Source: Phallusia mammillata (Eukaryota > Chordata > Ascidiacea > Phlebobranchia > Ascidiidae). From it: a DNA stretch of 64,000 nucleotides. The notes below the pieces were generated by a model that saw only the letters and a list, made by a program, of their open reading frames with translations, had not been told where the DNA came from and did not search any database. Below are positions 43,701-52,006 of this stretch, piece after piece. The position numbers and the translations under genes are program-made. Each line of letters begins with the position of its first letter. The first letter of the stretch is position 1. Location of the stretch: positions 85,673 through 149,672 of the forward strand of contig QLIY01000353.1 in assembly GCA_003260075.1 (NCBI GenBank), given 5' to 3'.

Positions 43701-44855
43701 TTCAAATGGATTACAGTTACTTAGAAACTAAAAAGAAAAAAAGCCTAGGCCTAGGCCAATTTAAGACTTTGGCTCAAAGCACAACTTAAACCACATTGGG
43801 TAATGTAATGTTTTGGCCTGTAGTAAATAATAGTTTGTAGCGGGGGGGGGGGGGCCAATTTAAGACTTTGGCTCAAAGCACAACTTAAACCAAATTGGGT
43901 AATGTAATGTTTTGGCCTGTAGTAAATAATAGTTTGTAGCGGGGGGGGGGGACAGCGCATAAGATGCAGGAATTGTTTATTTTCAAATGGATTACAATTA
44001 CTTAGAAACTAAAAAGAAAAAAAGCCTAGGCCAGGGGTTCTTAACCTGGGGTGCACGCACCCCCAAGGGGTGCGGGGGGGGGGCTACCAAAAAACACAAG
44101 ATCCATTGACGTAATGCAGTTTCATTTCGCAAAGCATTACGGATTACCGATGAAGGTTAATACCGTATTAATGCAGGTGGACAAACGACTGAGTCCGAAA
44201 ACGACGCCTAACGAACTTCGACGTGTATTGCAACAAATAGATATATTATGAGCCAAATCGAGTGTTTTGACGACAGCAATACACCCGCAGGCAAAAGGCA
44301 CACAAAGCCAACGGAACAAAAGCGTGAACCTATTAAACAGCGTAATTGCTTTGTTGCTACCGCAAGCTGTAAGAACCACATTATTCCATGTAATACACTT
44401 GCACTGAAGAGCTGTCACATTTCTGATTCGTCGCATATTATTAAGTCTACATCAGCCAACAAAACACCGTTTAAACATCGTTTGTTTAGCGTTATAAGGT
44501 AAGATTCCCTACACCGATCAGCAAGGTTTAGATCTGAATTTGTAAACCATGGCAACTAAGTGAATATTAGCAAAGTCAAAACGACAAACACACCAGATAA
44601 TGAATAGATTTGATCAACAACAAACTCAAGGTTTAGATGAACTGATTCGGTATGGCGCCTTCAATGGGCCTGGCGTACTGTGAAACTCAAGGTTTATATC
44701 AACAACATTCGCCATTATTGTGCTGGTAATAATCACCTATTTGCATTTACAACAGAGGTTAGTATGTATTGTATTTTACAACGAGCTTTAAATTTGTCAA
44801 CAATACAAACAACTGTACTTACGGCATTCGCTGAGTGCTTGTTATTTCCGGACAT
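475..44855 (-). CDS. prickle: Prickle, PET-LIM planar cell polarity protein (14 coding exons)
   Basis: Cytoplasmic core component of planar cell polarity; in the known pathway Prickle binds Van Gogh and antagonises Dishevelled at the membrane. Coding exons, in order: 44855-44823, 40434-40349, 12455-12095, 10587-10474, 4072-3935, 3860-3726, 3653-3585, 3500-3314, 3245-3061, 2946-1971, 1898-1755, 1649-1508, 1040-858, 748-475. All junctions are GT/AG with matching phases; the total is 3027 nt (1008 aa plus stop). Domains: N-terminal Cys/His motif (about residues 24-48), PET (about 145-240), three LIM domains (about 242-436, the third ending in the typical [10 protein letters not shown]), and a long low-complexity tail. 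The tail carries a Prickle-like acidic stretch with [16 protein letters not shown] near its end. The last exon, read through, ends in a lysine-rich sequence without the C-terminal CAAX box of vertebrate Prickle. The first exon is the least certain. In ascidians the single prickle gene acts in notochord cell intercalation. Confidence 0.93.
3061..4072 (-). CDS. prickle: prickle coding exons 5-9 (end of PET, LIM1-LIM3)
   Basis: Five exons: 4072-3935, 3860-3726, 3653-3585, 3500-3314, 3245-3061, with introns of only 68-84 bp. The first completes PET ([15 protein letters not shown], then an FLGCGKVR stretch). The next four carry three LIM domains with all Zn-binding Cys/His visible: CWHPACFSC and YCGRHH in LIM1, [10 protein letters not shown]...CCFEC in LIM2, and [16 protein letters not shown] plus [10 protein letters not shown] in LIM3. 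Order and spacing match Prickle rather than Testin. The last exon ends after a short acidic SESDSQ. Confidence 0.95.
4073..10473. other. prickle intron 4 (6.4 kb), non-coding
   Basis: No further exon or gene was recognised. The open frames in it lack splice context and known motifs. It contains a 66-nt G run at 4650-4715. The sequence is CpG-containing and has few recognisable transposons, so it may hold regulatory DNA, but no specific element can be proven by eye. Confidence 0.7.
4650..4715 (+). repeat. G homopolymer, 66 nt
   Basis: Uninterrupted G run in prickle intron 4. No local duplication is visible around it, unlike the short runs. Confidence 0.95.
10474..10587 (-). CDS. prickle: prickle coding exon 4 (PET domain)
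   Basis: 114 nt, phase 0 at both ends, between TCTATAG and GTGAGT. The translation contains [17 protein letters not shown] and [11 protein letters not shown], the central PET signature. It is isolated between introns of 1.5 kb (upstream) and 6.4 kb (downstream) and is too short to appear as a long open frame. Confidence 0.93.
10588..12094. other. prickle intron 3 (1.5 kb), non-coding
   Basis: Sequence between the PET exon at 10474-10587 and the exon at 12095-12455. No exon was seen. It contains AGGTGTGA at 10650-10657, a perfect T-box half-site just upstream of the PET exon. Confidence 0.7.
10650..10657 (+). promoter_or_regulatory. candidate T-box (Brachyury) half-site AGGTGTGA
   Basis: A perfect match to the T-box half-site AGGTGTGA in a prickle intron, 63 bp upstream of the PET exon. 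In ascidians prickle is reported as expressed in notochord downstream of Brachyury, so the site is of interest. An 8-mer is expected by chance roughly once per 30 kb on both strands, so this is weak evidence. Confidence 0.25.
12095..12455 (-). CDS. prickle: prickle coding exon 3 (N-terminal region into PET)
   Basis: A 361-nt exon starting after TGTGCTTCAG and ending at GTACGT. It begins with KSCVHCKC, runs through an Arg/Glu-rich low-complexity stretch with an acidic SDSEEE segment, and ends with [13 protein letters not shown]. That last sequence is the hallmark start of the Prickle PET domain (EYAWVPPGLRPEQ in vertebrates). No ATG-initiated open frame explains the upstream end, so it is an internal exon. 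Confidence 0.92.
28592..28966. repeat. 178-bp direct duplication with G run and N
   Basis: A 10-G run (28592-28601) is flanked by CGCTGTTAACAA on both sides. After it, 28609-28786 and 28789-28966 are 178-bp copies with one mismatch, separated by a G and an N (28788). Confidence 0.93.
31129..31139. promoter_or_regulatory. candidate palindromic T-box site AGGTGTCACCT
   Basis: Two T-box core half-sites (AGGTG and CACCT) in inverted, abutting orientation inside the giant prickle intron. Such a palindrome resembles a compressed Brachyury site. Not proven; spacing differs from the classical 20-bp palindrome. Confidence 0.2.
35091..35226. mobile_element. MITE-like inverted repeat with TTCGGTTTCGG arms
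   Basis: Left arm includes CATTATTTTCAC and GTTCGGTTTCGG; the right arm reads, inverted, CACTATTATTGCACC and GAAGTTTCGG. About 135 bp, rich in CGAAA/TTTCG. No clean target duplication was seen. The class is uncertain. Confidence 0.4.
38563..38739. repeat. 80-bp direct duplication across a 12-G run
   Basis: Copies 38563-38642 and 38660-38739 differ at one base (GAAAGCAG/GAGAGCAG); the G run is 38643-38654. The second copy continues into new sequence where the first runs into G. Confidence 0.93.
40349..40434 (-). CDS. prickle: prickle coding exon 2 (N-terminal Cys motif)
   Basis: An 86-nt exon bounded by TTATTCAG and GTGAGT. It encodes a Cys-rich stretch with [11 protein letters not shown] followed by HPWR. 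Its phase-2 end joins exactly to the exon at 12455, giving [10 protein letters not shown]. This C-x2-C-x3-C...H-x-WRK-x-C-x2-C-x-C arrangement is the N-terminal motif seen in PET-LIM proteins (Prickle, Testin). The match of motif and phase across 27.9 kb makes the exon assignment strong. Confidence 0.85.
41651..41884. mobile_element. hAT-type MITE, 234 bp, with 8-bp target duplication
   Basis: Begins CAGGGGTCGGCAACC and ends GGTTGCCGACCACTG, inverted terminal repeats with one mismatch, typical of hAT-derived elements. The flanks 41643-41650 and 41885-41892 are both GTCTAGAA, a perfect 8-bp target-site duplication. The interior is non-coding and has several GCGGACCGG-type repeats near both ends. 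It lies in prickle intron 1. Confidence 0.93.
42344..42383. repeat. 20-bp tandem duplication
   Basis: Two exact copies of CTAAATTAGGGAAACGCATG, head to tail, in prickle intron 1. Confidence 0.95.
43671..44030. repeat. nested duplications across two G runs
   Basis: An 86-bp block occurs at 43756-43841 and 43855-43940 (one SNP), each copy ending in GTAGC plus a G run (43842-43854 and 43941-43951). A 79-bp block at 43671-43749 recurs at 43952-44030 (one SNP). The order of blocks is therefore A-B-G-B'-G-A'. Confidence 0.93.
44032..44073 (+). mobile_element. hAT terminal fragment CAGGGGTTCTTAACCTGGGG
   Basis: A typical hAT left end with an internal GGGTGCACGCACCC palindrome, cut off by a 10-G run at 44074-44083. 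No right end was found, so it is a fragment or is broken by the assembly. Confidence 0.65.
44823..44855 (-). CDS. prickle: prickle coding exon 1 (start codon, putative)
   Basis: This encodes only [11 protein letters not shown]. The ATG is preceded in frame by a TGA two codons upstream, and the exon ends at a consensus GTAAGT donor in phase 0. That fits the phase-0 start of the next exon at 40434, 4.4 kb away. The join is inferred from phase, splice strength and lack of a better candidate; there is no protein homology in so short a peptide. Confidence 0.5.
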
Positions 44856-45082
44856 CGGTCAAGGTGGTAATGAATTAAGCAGATTCCGTTTGGTCCACAA
44901 CAAAACAGTTCCACATTAAGACCTCGGAAAAGAACAAAGCAATTCAAGAGTCGCGAAGGGTTTTGGGCAAGCTTCTGTTCTGGTTCTAAAACACTTCGTA
45001 CAAGCACTCCTCCCGCGAGGACAGCTCTAAGCAAATAAAGTGATTCAACCCTCGCGCGCTGGTGTGAGTGGATTCGCACCAG

Positions 45083-45154
<72 letters not shown>

Positions 45155-45608
45155 ACATATTCTGTAACGCATTTTTTACGTTTTACATGCTGGTATCTTA
45201 GTACAGGTACTAACATTTAAACTTAACACAGAAAACCATGCCACTAAAAATCATCACATCATGACAATAAATATATTTTTTACACAACGACTCATGTAAT
45301 ATTGTTGACGCTATGCACAAAACCGAACAGAGGCAGTGGAACTGGTACGAGTGAGTAACATCGCGAACAAGACAACTGGCATAAACCACTCGTATTCTGT
45401 AGTAAACCTGACAAAACATATGTACTGTGTGGGAAATTTACTTGCAAGCGTATGCACACACCACTTAGTGTGAATTTCTGGAAATCGTGAGCGTAAATGG
45501 TACAACTGAATTACCAATACAGTAAGCAAGAGTCGGCCAAAGGCTTGTACAATACCTCAGCCATACAGCTATACCTGTAAACTGTATTGTTACTTTAAAA
45601 GAAACACT
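44856..45608. promoter_or_regulatory. shared head-to-head promoter region of prickle and the ZCCHC10-like gene
   Basis: The two start codons face away from each other across 753 bp, so both promoters and 5' UTRs should lie here unless prickle has further non-coding exons. No clear TATA box was assigned. A 70-nt G run (45084-45153) interrupts it about 230 bp from the prickle ATG. The assignment depends on the putative first prickle exon. Confidence 0.45.
45084..45153 (+). repeat. G homopolymer, 70 nt
   Basis: Uninterrupted G run between the prickle and ZCCHC10-like start codons. No flanking duplication seen. Confidence 0.95.
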
Positions 45609-46278
45609 ATGTCGTCAAGATGGATGGCTGTTCTTCAACAGAGACAAGCAAACCTTTCTAAGGTAATAAATATGTTCTACTTTGGTTACTTCCGCGTTAT
45701 ACAGACAGCCTTGTGTTTTTAAAACTTCTTTAAGAACTAGCATTCTGATGGTTTTATCAATTCAAGAAATAACAAAAAAAACTCTTGTACACAGGAAAAT
45801 GTTACTTGTCAAAAGTGCCTGCAGAAAGGACACTGGACTTATGAGTGTAAAAATTCCCGGCGATATGTCCACAGGACTTCCAGATCTCATGAGCTACAAA
45901 AAAGTCTCAAGCAAGCAGAAAAGCGAAAACTAAAAAATGTAAGTGGGATTTAAACTATACAAGCAACAATATAAAAATAGTTGTACATACATGACTATAA
46001 AGGGTAAAAAAGGAGATTTCTGTATGTAACAAGATGAAAAACACTATCACCATATCTTAAATCAAACTTTTCAGAAACATGAAGATATTAAAAAAAGGAA
46101 AAGATCCTCATCTGTTTCAAGCTCATCTTCATCATCGTCCTCATCATCAAACAATTCCTCAGGATCAGAAGACTCCTCATCAGATTCGGATACAGATTCT
46201 TCATCATCTTCTGATTCTAGTAGTTCAAGTAGTAGCTCCCCAAAAGCAAACACATCAGACTCTGATTCTGCCACATAA
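45609..46278 (+). CDS. ZCCHC10: ZCCHC10-like CCHC zinc-knuckle protein
   Basis: Three exons: 45609-45662, 45795-45938 and 46075-46278, all joined in phase 0 with consensus donors (GTAATA, GTAAGT) and acceptors (TACACAG, TTTTCAG); 402 nt, 133 aa plus stop. Exon 2 encodes a zinc knuckle, CQKCLQKGHWTYEC (C-x2-C-x4-H-x4-C), followed by a basic RRYVHRTSRSHELQKSLKQ segment. Exon 3 is a basic stretch (KKRKRSSS) then a Ser/Asp-rich tail ending DSDSAT. This order, and the knuckle itself, match vertebrate ZCCHC10, whose molecular role is poorly known; the knuckle implies nucleic-acid binding. Lysine-rich plus phospho-site-rich tails of this sort are usual in nuclear RNA-processing proteins. It lies head to head with prickle. 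Confidence 0.92.
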
Positions 46279-46452
46279 CACCAACACATAGCTGTAATGC
46301 TGCATTTTATTAAGTTTTGTAGTTTTTATACATTTGACAAACCTCTTGGAATGCAGTATGACTAATGTTTTGGAAAAAGAGATAGGGTAGTAAGGCATAC
46401 AACTTCACATCAGCTGCAAAAAAGTTTTTTTTTCCTAAAAGTTTTAACTGCA

Positions 46453-46458
46453 AATAAA
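46453..46458 (+). promoter_or_regulatory. poly(A) signal AATAAA, ZCCHC10-like gene
   Basis: AATAAA 175 bp after the stop codon on the same strand. A second AATAAA lies at 46691-46696; either could serve. Confidence 0.5.
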
Positions 46459-46718
46459 AGGCTTGTGTGCTTTTTATACCAATTACCAATAATATAGAAG
46501 GCAGTTTAAGCAAACATTACATGCAATGTGTGGTTTATGGTGTGTATGTGTTTCACCTTGTATGATTTATTTTAGAATCACCTCAGTGTAAATTGTCGGA
46601 TCAAAAAATAACATTTTTCTCCAGGTATTTTACTTTTTTGGCAAATCACTTCGTACGTTTCTAAATCAATGCCTTAAGTGAAGATGTAGAAATAAAAGCC
46701 ACTTTGATCTCCATAGAA

Positions 46719-46945
46719 CAGTGATTCTCAAACATATGGCGCTGTACACTGGTATGCTGTTAAAGATTTCCAAATGTGTCGTGATATTTTGTTGTTGGTA
46801 ATGAAAAGCATCCTTAACCACTGCAATAAACTTGAAAATTATCATTCTTCGAACAACTCTTGTTATCTTTACCTGCGAAGTGTGCCACGGAAGGAAATTT
46901 TAGTTTTTTATTGCACCGCATGCCTAAAAAGTTTGAGAACCACTG
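46719..46945. mobile_element. hAT-type MITE, 227 bp
   Basis: Terminal repeats CAGTGATTCTCAAAC and GTTTGAGAACCACTG. Flanks CCATAGAA and CCAAATAA agree at 6 of 8 positions, a decayed target duplication. Non-coding interior. Located downstream of the ZCCHC10-like gene. Confidence 0.85.
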
Positions 46946-47887
46946 CCAAATAACCACTGAAGCAAATAGTTAGAACTACATTTGCATCTTGTTTTTTTTA
47001 TTGGGGCCAGTGAGGACGCAAAAAATCTTTATGCCAGTTTAATAACAACAAGATATCCTGCTGACAAGTGTCTGAAAAGTTCTGTATGTGTTTTTTTTTG
47101 AGTGAAAAAAAGGAGCCAGTTCACATAGGATTATGAAACGCTTGATATGATAGACACAGACCTCAGTCTGTTAAGAAAAATTAAAATTTTACAGTTTGTA
47201 GATTGGTACTTTGTTGGAAACACTGCTGAATATCCGGATTTTGCAGGCAAGATTTTCGTTTGTGGTGCGCTCGTCCATTAAGTGATCTGTCTGACTGTTA
47301 CACAAATTTTTTTGCAAGCACCTGCCAGAAGTCTCTTGTGCAAAAGTTTTATTATTTCGGCTGGACGAAAACCAATCGAGTTATTGGAATCGTATTAGGG
47401 CTGTTTTGTTACGCATAGTCTGTTCCAACACTGTGATGTATACTTGCAATCACAACATGTCCAAAAAACGGTCGCACATTTGGCGCAGAGCACCACAAAC
47501 GAAAAGCGAGTGGCTTGATAAAAGACACATTTTTTCGCTTTTTTTCATTGCACCATACCTACGATAGTATGAAACTTATTTTTTTATCGCGGCTCTGCGT
47601 TACCGCGATTTGAACAAACTTAATGCTTGGATAGTCGCTTGCTTTAGTTCTTGGACAATTGGAGACGAAGCACAGGCATATCCATTGGTTTTTGGGGCAT
47701 CTATTTGTTTCGGGCTTTGACGTAAAACCTGTGCATTGCAAAAGACTCTGCTTCTAATAGCAGCAGTAAAAGTTTCACATTTTTTTCACAGAGAATTTTA
47801 AAAACAAAGTCCTATAGCTACGATCACCTTAATAATACTAACATAGTTTTAAACCGATATTAGGTGGTTGAATGAACGCGTTTGGGT

Positions 47888-48001
47888 CACCACAAACGTT
47901 AGGCGAGTCGTCGACTACCTATGCTATGTTTTACAATTTTTCGACATATCTACCATCTGTAAAAGTTTCACTTTTTTACCGCGGGAAACCCACACCCCGC
48001 G
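47888..48001 (+). repeat. 115-bp module, variant copy upstream of the HORMAD gene
   Basis: Start CACCACAAACGTTAGGCGAG, middle CTGTAAAAGTTTCACTTTTTT, end CCCACACCCCGCG. Same subfamily as 58579-58694. Partial heads (CACCACAAACGAAA) also occur at 47491, 54693 and 54814, and inverted near 47262 and 52170. Confidence 0.8.
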
Positions 48002-48667
48002 TTATTCACATTTAATCCTAATCGTTTCAACTTATTTTACGCTGTTATTGTGCGTGTTTCGTGCTCACCAATACAAAAAGATAGCCAATTTTATCGCTTA
48101 AACGGAGTAATGAGGCTTAAAAATGCCACTTACTATACCCATATGTATAAAGCAGGGGGCCTCTGACACGCGGGTCGCATCACTTACTTCAGTAATTTTT
48201 GTACCGACCGCGCCGCATTTCAAAATTTAAGGTTGTGTTTTGCTTTAAGCGCCAAGTTTTTTTACCCTACAGCTTGTGCGGCTTACGAATGAGGGCGGGT
48301 TATAATCGAGGACAGCTTACAATAATATATCATGCTGATATTATTTCCACGCTCCCGTTTTTTAATTTATTACGATTTTAAAATGATTTGCATGTTGGCT
48401 TTCGGGTACGAATAGCTGTTATACGTAGCAACATAAAGAAGTGTTATAAAACAATCATATATCTAACATCACAAAGTGCGGCCTACATTATTTCGCATGA
48501 GGCCTACAATCGTGGGCGGCTTACAATCGACGAATATTTTTTGTCATATTCTTTTTGTTGTAAATGTAGGCTACTAAATGTAATACACGTTCTGGAATTT
48601 AATTACCGTTTTGTTATACTGCATTTTTTGTCGTGTGCGGCCTTTGAGTGCCTTTAGGGCCCTGAAT

Positions 48668-49129
48668 CAGTGGTGAAATTCAATTTTTTTGTCAGCCAGT
48701 TCAATCACAAAAGTCATATTTTTCAGCCAGTTCTGTTACAAAAAGTCATATACAGTAACCAGTAATGCTGACCTGTTCGCTGATCTCATAAAATTTCGTG
48801 TGTCGGTTCTATAGAACCGGTGCGAACTGACTGAATCCCATCACTGCNACCCGGGTGTGCCTTTGGTCGTCACGTGATTGTTTCTTCCACGTACGTGGCC
48901 GCGTCGCACGTGCGAGTAAAATAATGAAGGTCAGTCTTCCTCTGGGCGTCGTGTGAGTTAGACCTGTTGGTTTCTGTTCTGTACTGTACTGGCGTTTACT
49001 GATTATTGAGCGCAACGTATCGACGTTGGAAGTACGTGTTGTTGTATGCCAGTGTATTTTATCGCTTTTACTTGGGGGGGGGGTGTCGGTTCTATAGAAC
49101 CGGTGCGAACCGACTGAATCCCATCCCTG
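48668..49129. mobile_element. hAT-type MITE split by an N/G-run segment
   Basis: Left end CAGTGGTGAAATTCAA, right end TGAATCCCATCCCTG; target duplication CCCTGAAT at 48660-48667 and 49130-49137, perfect. The right end is present twice (48801-48846 and 49084-49129). The stretch 48847-49083, between an N and a 10-G run, does not belong to the element. The element contains the palindrome CGGTTCTATAGAACCG. The true element would be about 225 bp. Confidence 0.88.
48847..49083. other. extraneous 237-bp segment between N and G run
   Basis: Inserted between two copies of the same hAT end. It starts with an N and finishes with ten G. No gene was recognised in it. Its origin (another contig or the other haplotype) cannot be read from the window. 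Confidence 0.75.
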
Positions 49130-50087
49130 CCCTGAATGGAATTTGAGTTCCTTGCATCCAGAAACTGAGCTATCTTCTGTTTTGCACGAACAACACCGAA
49201 CGCCTAAGCTCCGCACTGTTCCGTCTCATAAAAGCACACAAACGCTGCGTTGTTAAGACGCAATTCGGAATATTAAAGCTTGTTTTGCGTTTGCTAACTC
49301 TTTCAATATATCTTTTGAAAATTTTTGGGGAAACATATTTGGGCCTACTACAGGCTAACAACTATTCACAACCTACAAACTGCTGATATTTTTTTCACCT
49401 TTTAACAAATGCATTAGCATGCATGGTAGGAGAAAGTTGGTCTTTTGCTTAGAAGTGGGGGGGGGGGATTGGCTTTGTGGTGAGCCGTTATTGCAGGGTT
49501 CGGGCAGTTTCCGAATTAGGGAGGCAGTTTTGGTTTAACATATAGAATCAGGCAAAAGGGGTCGATTCGAGTTTAACGTCGCCATCTGAAAGACCGTTTA
49601 GCCGTATTCCCGAAGCTGCCGAAATAATTCCGTAACAGAAGTGAAAGCTTTTATGCTTAAAGCCAAACAGTTAAGATTAAATTTTAAGCTACATATTTCA
49701 TTATGAGATATACAAGTAGTAGCCTACACCCAAGCATTTGTTTTAAGTTAACCGAAAAACGTCTAAATCAGTGGCTGAATAAAACTTGATTACACAATAT
49801 TTAAAAACCATATTGAATAAAAACAATATTGATTTGACTTTACACGGAAAAAACTGTGCAAAATTTAAAACACATCTTATGGATATTGTGTAAAAACGGA
49901 ATGTTACGTAGAGCTCCTCCGTTCGAACATGGTCATTAACCGCCAAAAATTCCAGTGCTTTGTTTACTTTTGTTTTTACGTCGCACGGTGTGCAAAAGTC
50001 AGTTTCGCAAAGAATTACTAGTTCTGAATTTTAAAACTAATTCGCAGCAATCTGATTTGCACGGAGAAGACTTAGAACAAAGATTCA

Positions 50088-51309
50088 ATGTTGCAACAAT
50101 GGTAAGAACAATGCTTGTTGTCAACAAAAGTTCTACACTGGTTACAGCAGTTATGTACTTATGTCTGACTTTAGTTGCCTTAAAGCAGCTTGTAAAATAC
50201 TACTATAATGCTGACAGAAAATAACTTTGCTGCGGCTTTTTAACATTTGTATTACACCTTAGCAAAACAAATGTCCGGGAAGAGGTGCTAAGCAAGGTTG
50301 AAAGTAAGATATTTATCAAACGCATGTTAGCAATTGGAATTTCGAACATCGTTTACATACGAAATGTGTTTCCTGAATCAGCGTTTTCTGATCGAAAATT
50401 TGAAGGTGACATTTGTTCAGAGAATCAATATAGCGTAATAGCCACTAGCATTTTTTCAACCAATGCATTTGCCTCATGCAGGTTTGGCACTTAAAATACT
50501 GAAGGAACAAGGTCACGAAGGCGCAAACCAAGTCGTCAACTGGTATGTAGTTTCATGTTTCTAAATATTACAAATTGAAAGTTTGTTGCCATGACTTAGA
50601 TTGGGCTAATTACAAACAGCATCATACTGATGTAAATAAGTCTAAACAATATTTATGCATTGCTTTGGCATTGTTGACGCCTACGTATTATGATGTAACA
50701 ATTTAGGATGAAAGGGGTGTACGATGCATTGGAGCATGAATACCTTCGCGTGCTCATTTTTGCGGTAAGTATACGAATAGACAAATATTCACACGGGACA
50801 ATGGGTAAAAAAGTTATTACTGCATTGACATGTTGTGCTTTTTTGTTTTGGCAGTTTATGCAAGATTCTGAAAACACCGAAGTAAGTGTATTACAGTACG
50901 TATAGAGTAAGAGTATGTGTTAGTGAAAATCAATGTGCAGTTGCCTTCTTGTTATGTGCAGTTGCCGGGGATTTTTTTGTGTTTCAATTCAGCTGTGGTA
51001 CCATTACCAAATGTCATCTTTTTAGACGCAAACCATGTTTATTATACAGAGCGTCATTGAAACCTATTCTTTCGGCTTTACATACCACGACGGAAGCGTA
51101 CAAGCCACCGTTAAAGTGGGAAATGAAGACTCGCAATCTGCTAGTCTGCCTACCAAGCAAAACACAAAAGAATCGGCAAAGCAGTATGAATTTTATAGCA
51201 TATTTCAGGGTGGTACTAAATACCGCGTGTGACCGCATGTGGCCGCATGTGGCGGCATGTTATACCGCATGTGATTCCTCTTAAAATACACCATGGTATG
51301 TGAAATGTA

Positions 51310-51341
<32 letters not shown>

Positions 51342-52006
51342 TATTTCACCCATGGTTGGACTGTTACAGTTCAAAATTAACATCAAACCAGTTGCACCAA
51401 GTTTGCGTAAATAGTTTATATTGTTGAAGAACCTCAGCAAAAGAAAGTTAAAAACCGATGTCTTTTTGCGCGATCCTTAAATACTGTTAATCTTATAACA
51501 CCGTTTCTATTAGAATGCTACGACATTTGATAGTTCTCACTAACAGTCTTGACGACTTGCCGGAAAACGCCGTGATGACCGTCCGTCTTCTGTATTACGA
51601 CCAAAGTATGCTTGTGACGTTATATGACACAGTGTCAAATTTACCAAATATATTTTACGTAAAATTACAGCGACGCCTAAAGATTACCAGCCACCTGGTT
51701 TCGTAGAAGCCGCCGAAAAGGATTCTCTTCAGTTTACAATTGATAATGTGCGTATAAAGGTTGGATCAATCCTGACTCCCTACGCGACGGTGAAACTAAG
51801 GGCACGAGCTGGACGAAGCCATATTCGAAACGGCGAAATAGAAATGGTTTATATATTGAATATTACCGCTGTGGTTTTTTACTTTCGTTATTATGAAGTT
51901 TGATTTTTGTTAGAACGAGGTCAACGAAGACGCCAAGCAAATGTCGACCAGTTTGGATGACTCCCAGTATGATTGCAATTTGTCGCAAGCAACAAGTGTT
52001 TACAAG
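50088..52006 (+). CDS. HORMAD1: HORMA domain exons (1-9) of the HORMAD gene
   Basis: Nine short exons with introns of 65-330 bp. The translated pieces align in order with vertebrate HORMAD1: EEVLSKVESKIFIKRMLAIG, LALKILKEQGHEGANQVVNW, MKGVYDALEHEYLRVLIFA, SVIETYSFGFTYHDGS, ESAKQMLRHLIVLTNSLDDL, and DYQPPGF. Exon 6 was ended at 51183 because GTATGA there gives the required phase 2; an apparent frame continues beyond it. A donor at 51183 restores KQMLRHLIVL, like the vertebrate sequence. Confidence 0.9.

Larger units (their letters stand above)
40435..44822. other. prickle intron 1 (4.4 kb), non-coding
   Basis: Between the putative first coding exon and exon 2. It holds a hAT MITE (41651-41884), a 20-bp tandem duplication (42344-42383), a nested triple duplication with G runs (43671-44030) and a hAT end fragment (44032-44073). 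No exon was recognised. If the first exon is wrong, this is intergenic or 5' UTR sequence. Confidence 0.55.
46279..50087. other. repeat-rich spacer between the ZCCHC10-like and HORMAD genes
   Basis: 3.8 kb with the ZCCHC10 3' UTR at its start. It contains a hAT MITE (46719-46945), a second hAT MITE interrupted by an N/G-run segment (48668-49129), one full copy of the 115-bp module (47888-48001), partial copies at 47491 and, inverted, around 47262, and G runs at 49074-49083 and 49457-49467. Around 48690-48760 a CAGCCAGTT...GTCATAT unit occurs twice. No exon was found. Confidence 0.6.

Noticed and set aside
46071..46289. Acidic Glu/Asp-rich open frame on the minus strand
   Set aside because: It is the antisense shadow of the serine-rich last exon of the ZCCHC10-like gene (TCA/TCT codons read backwards).
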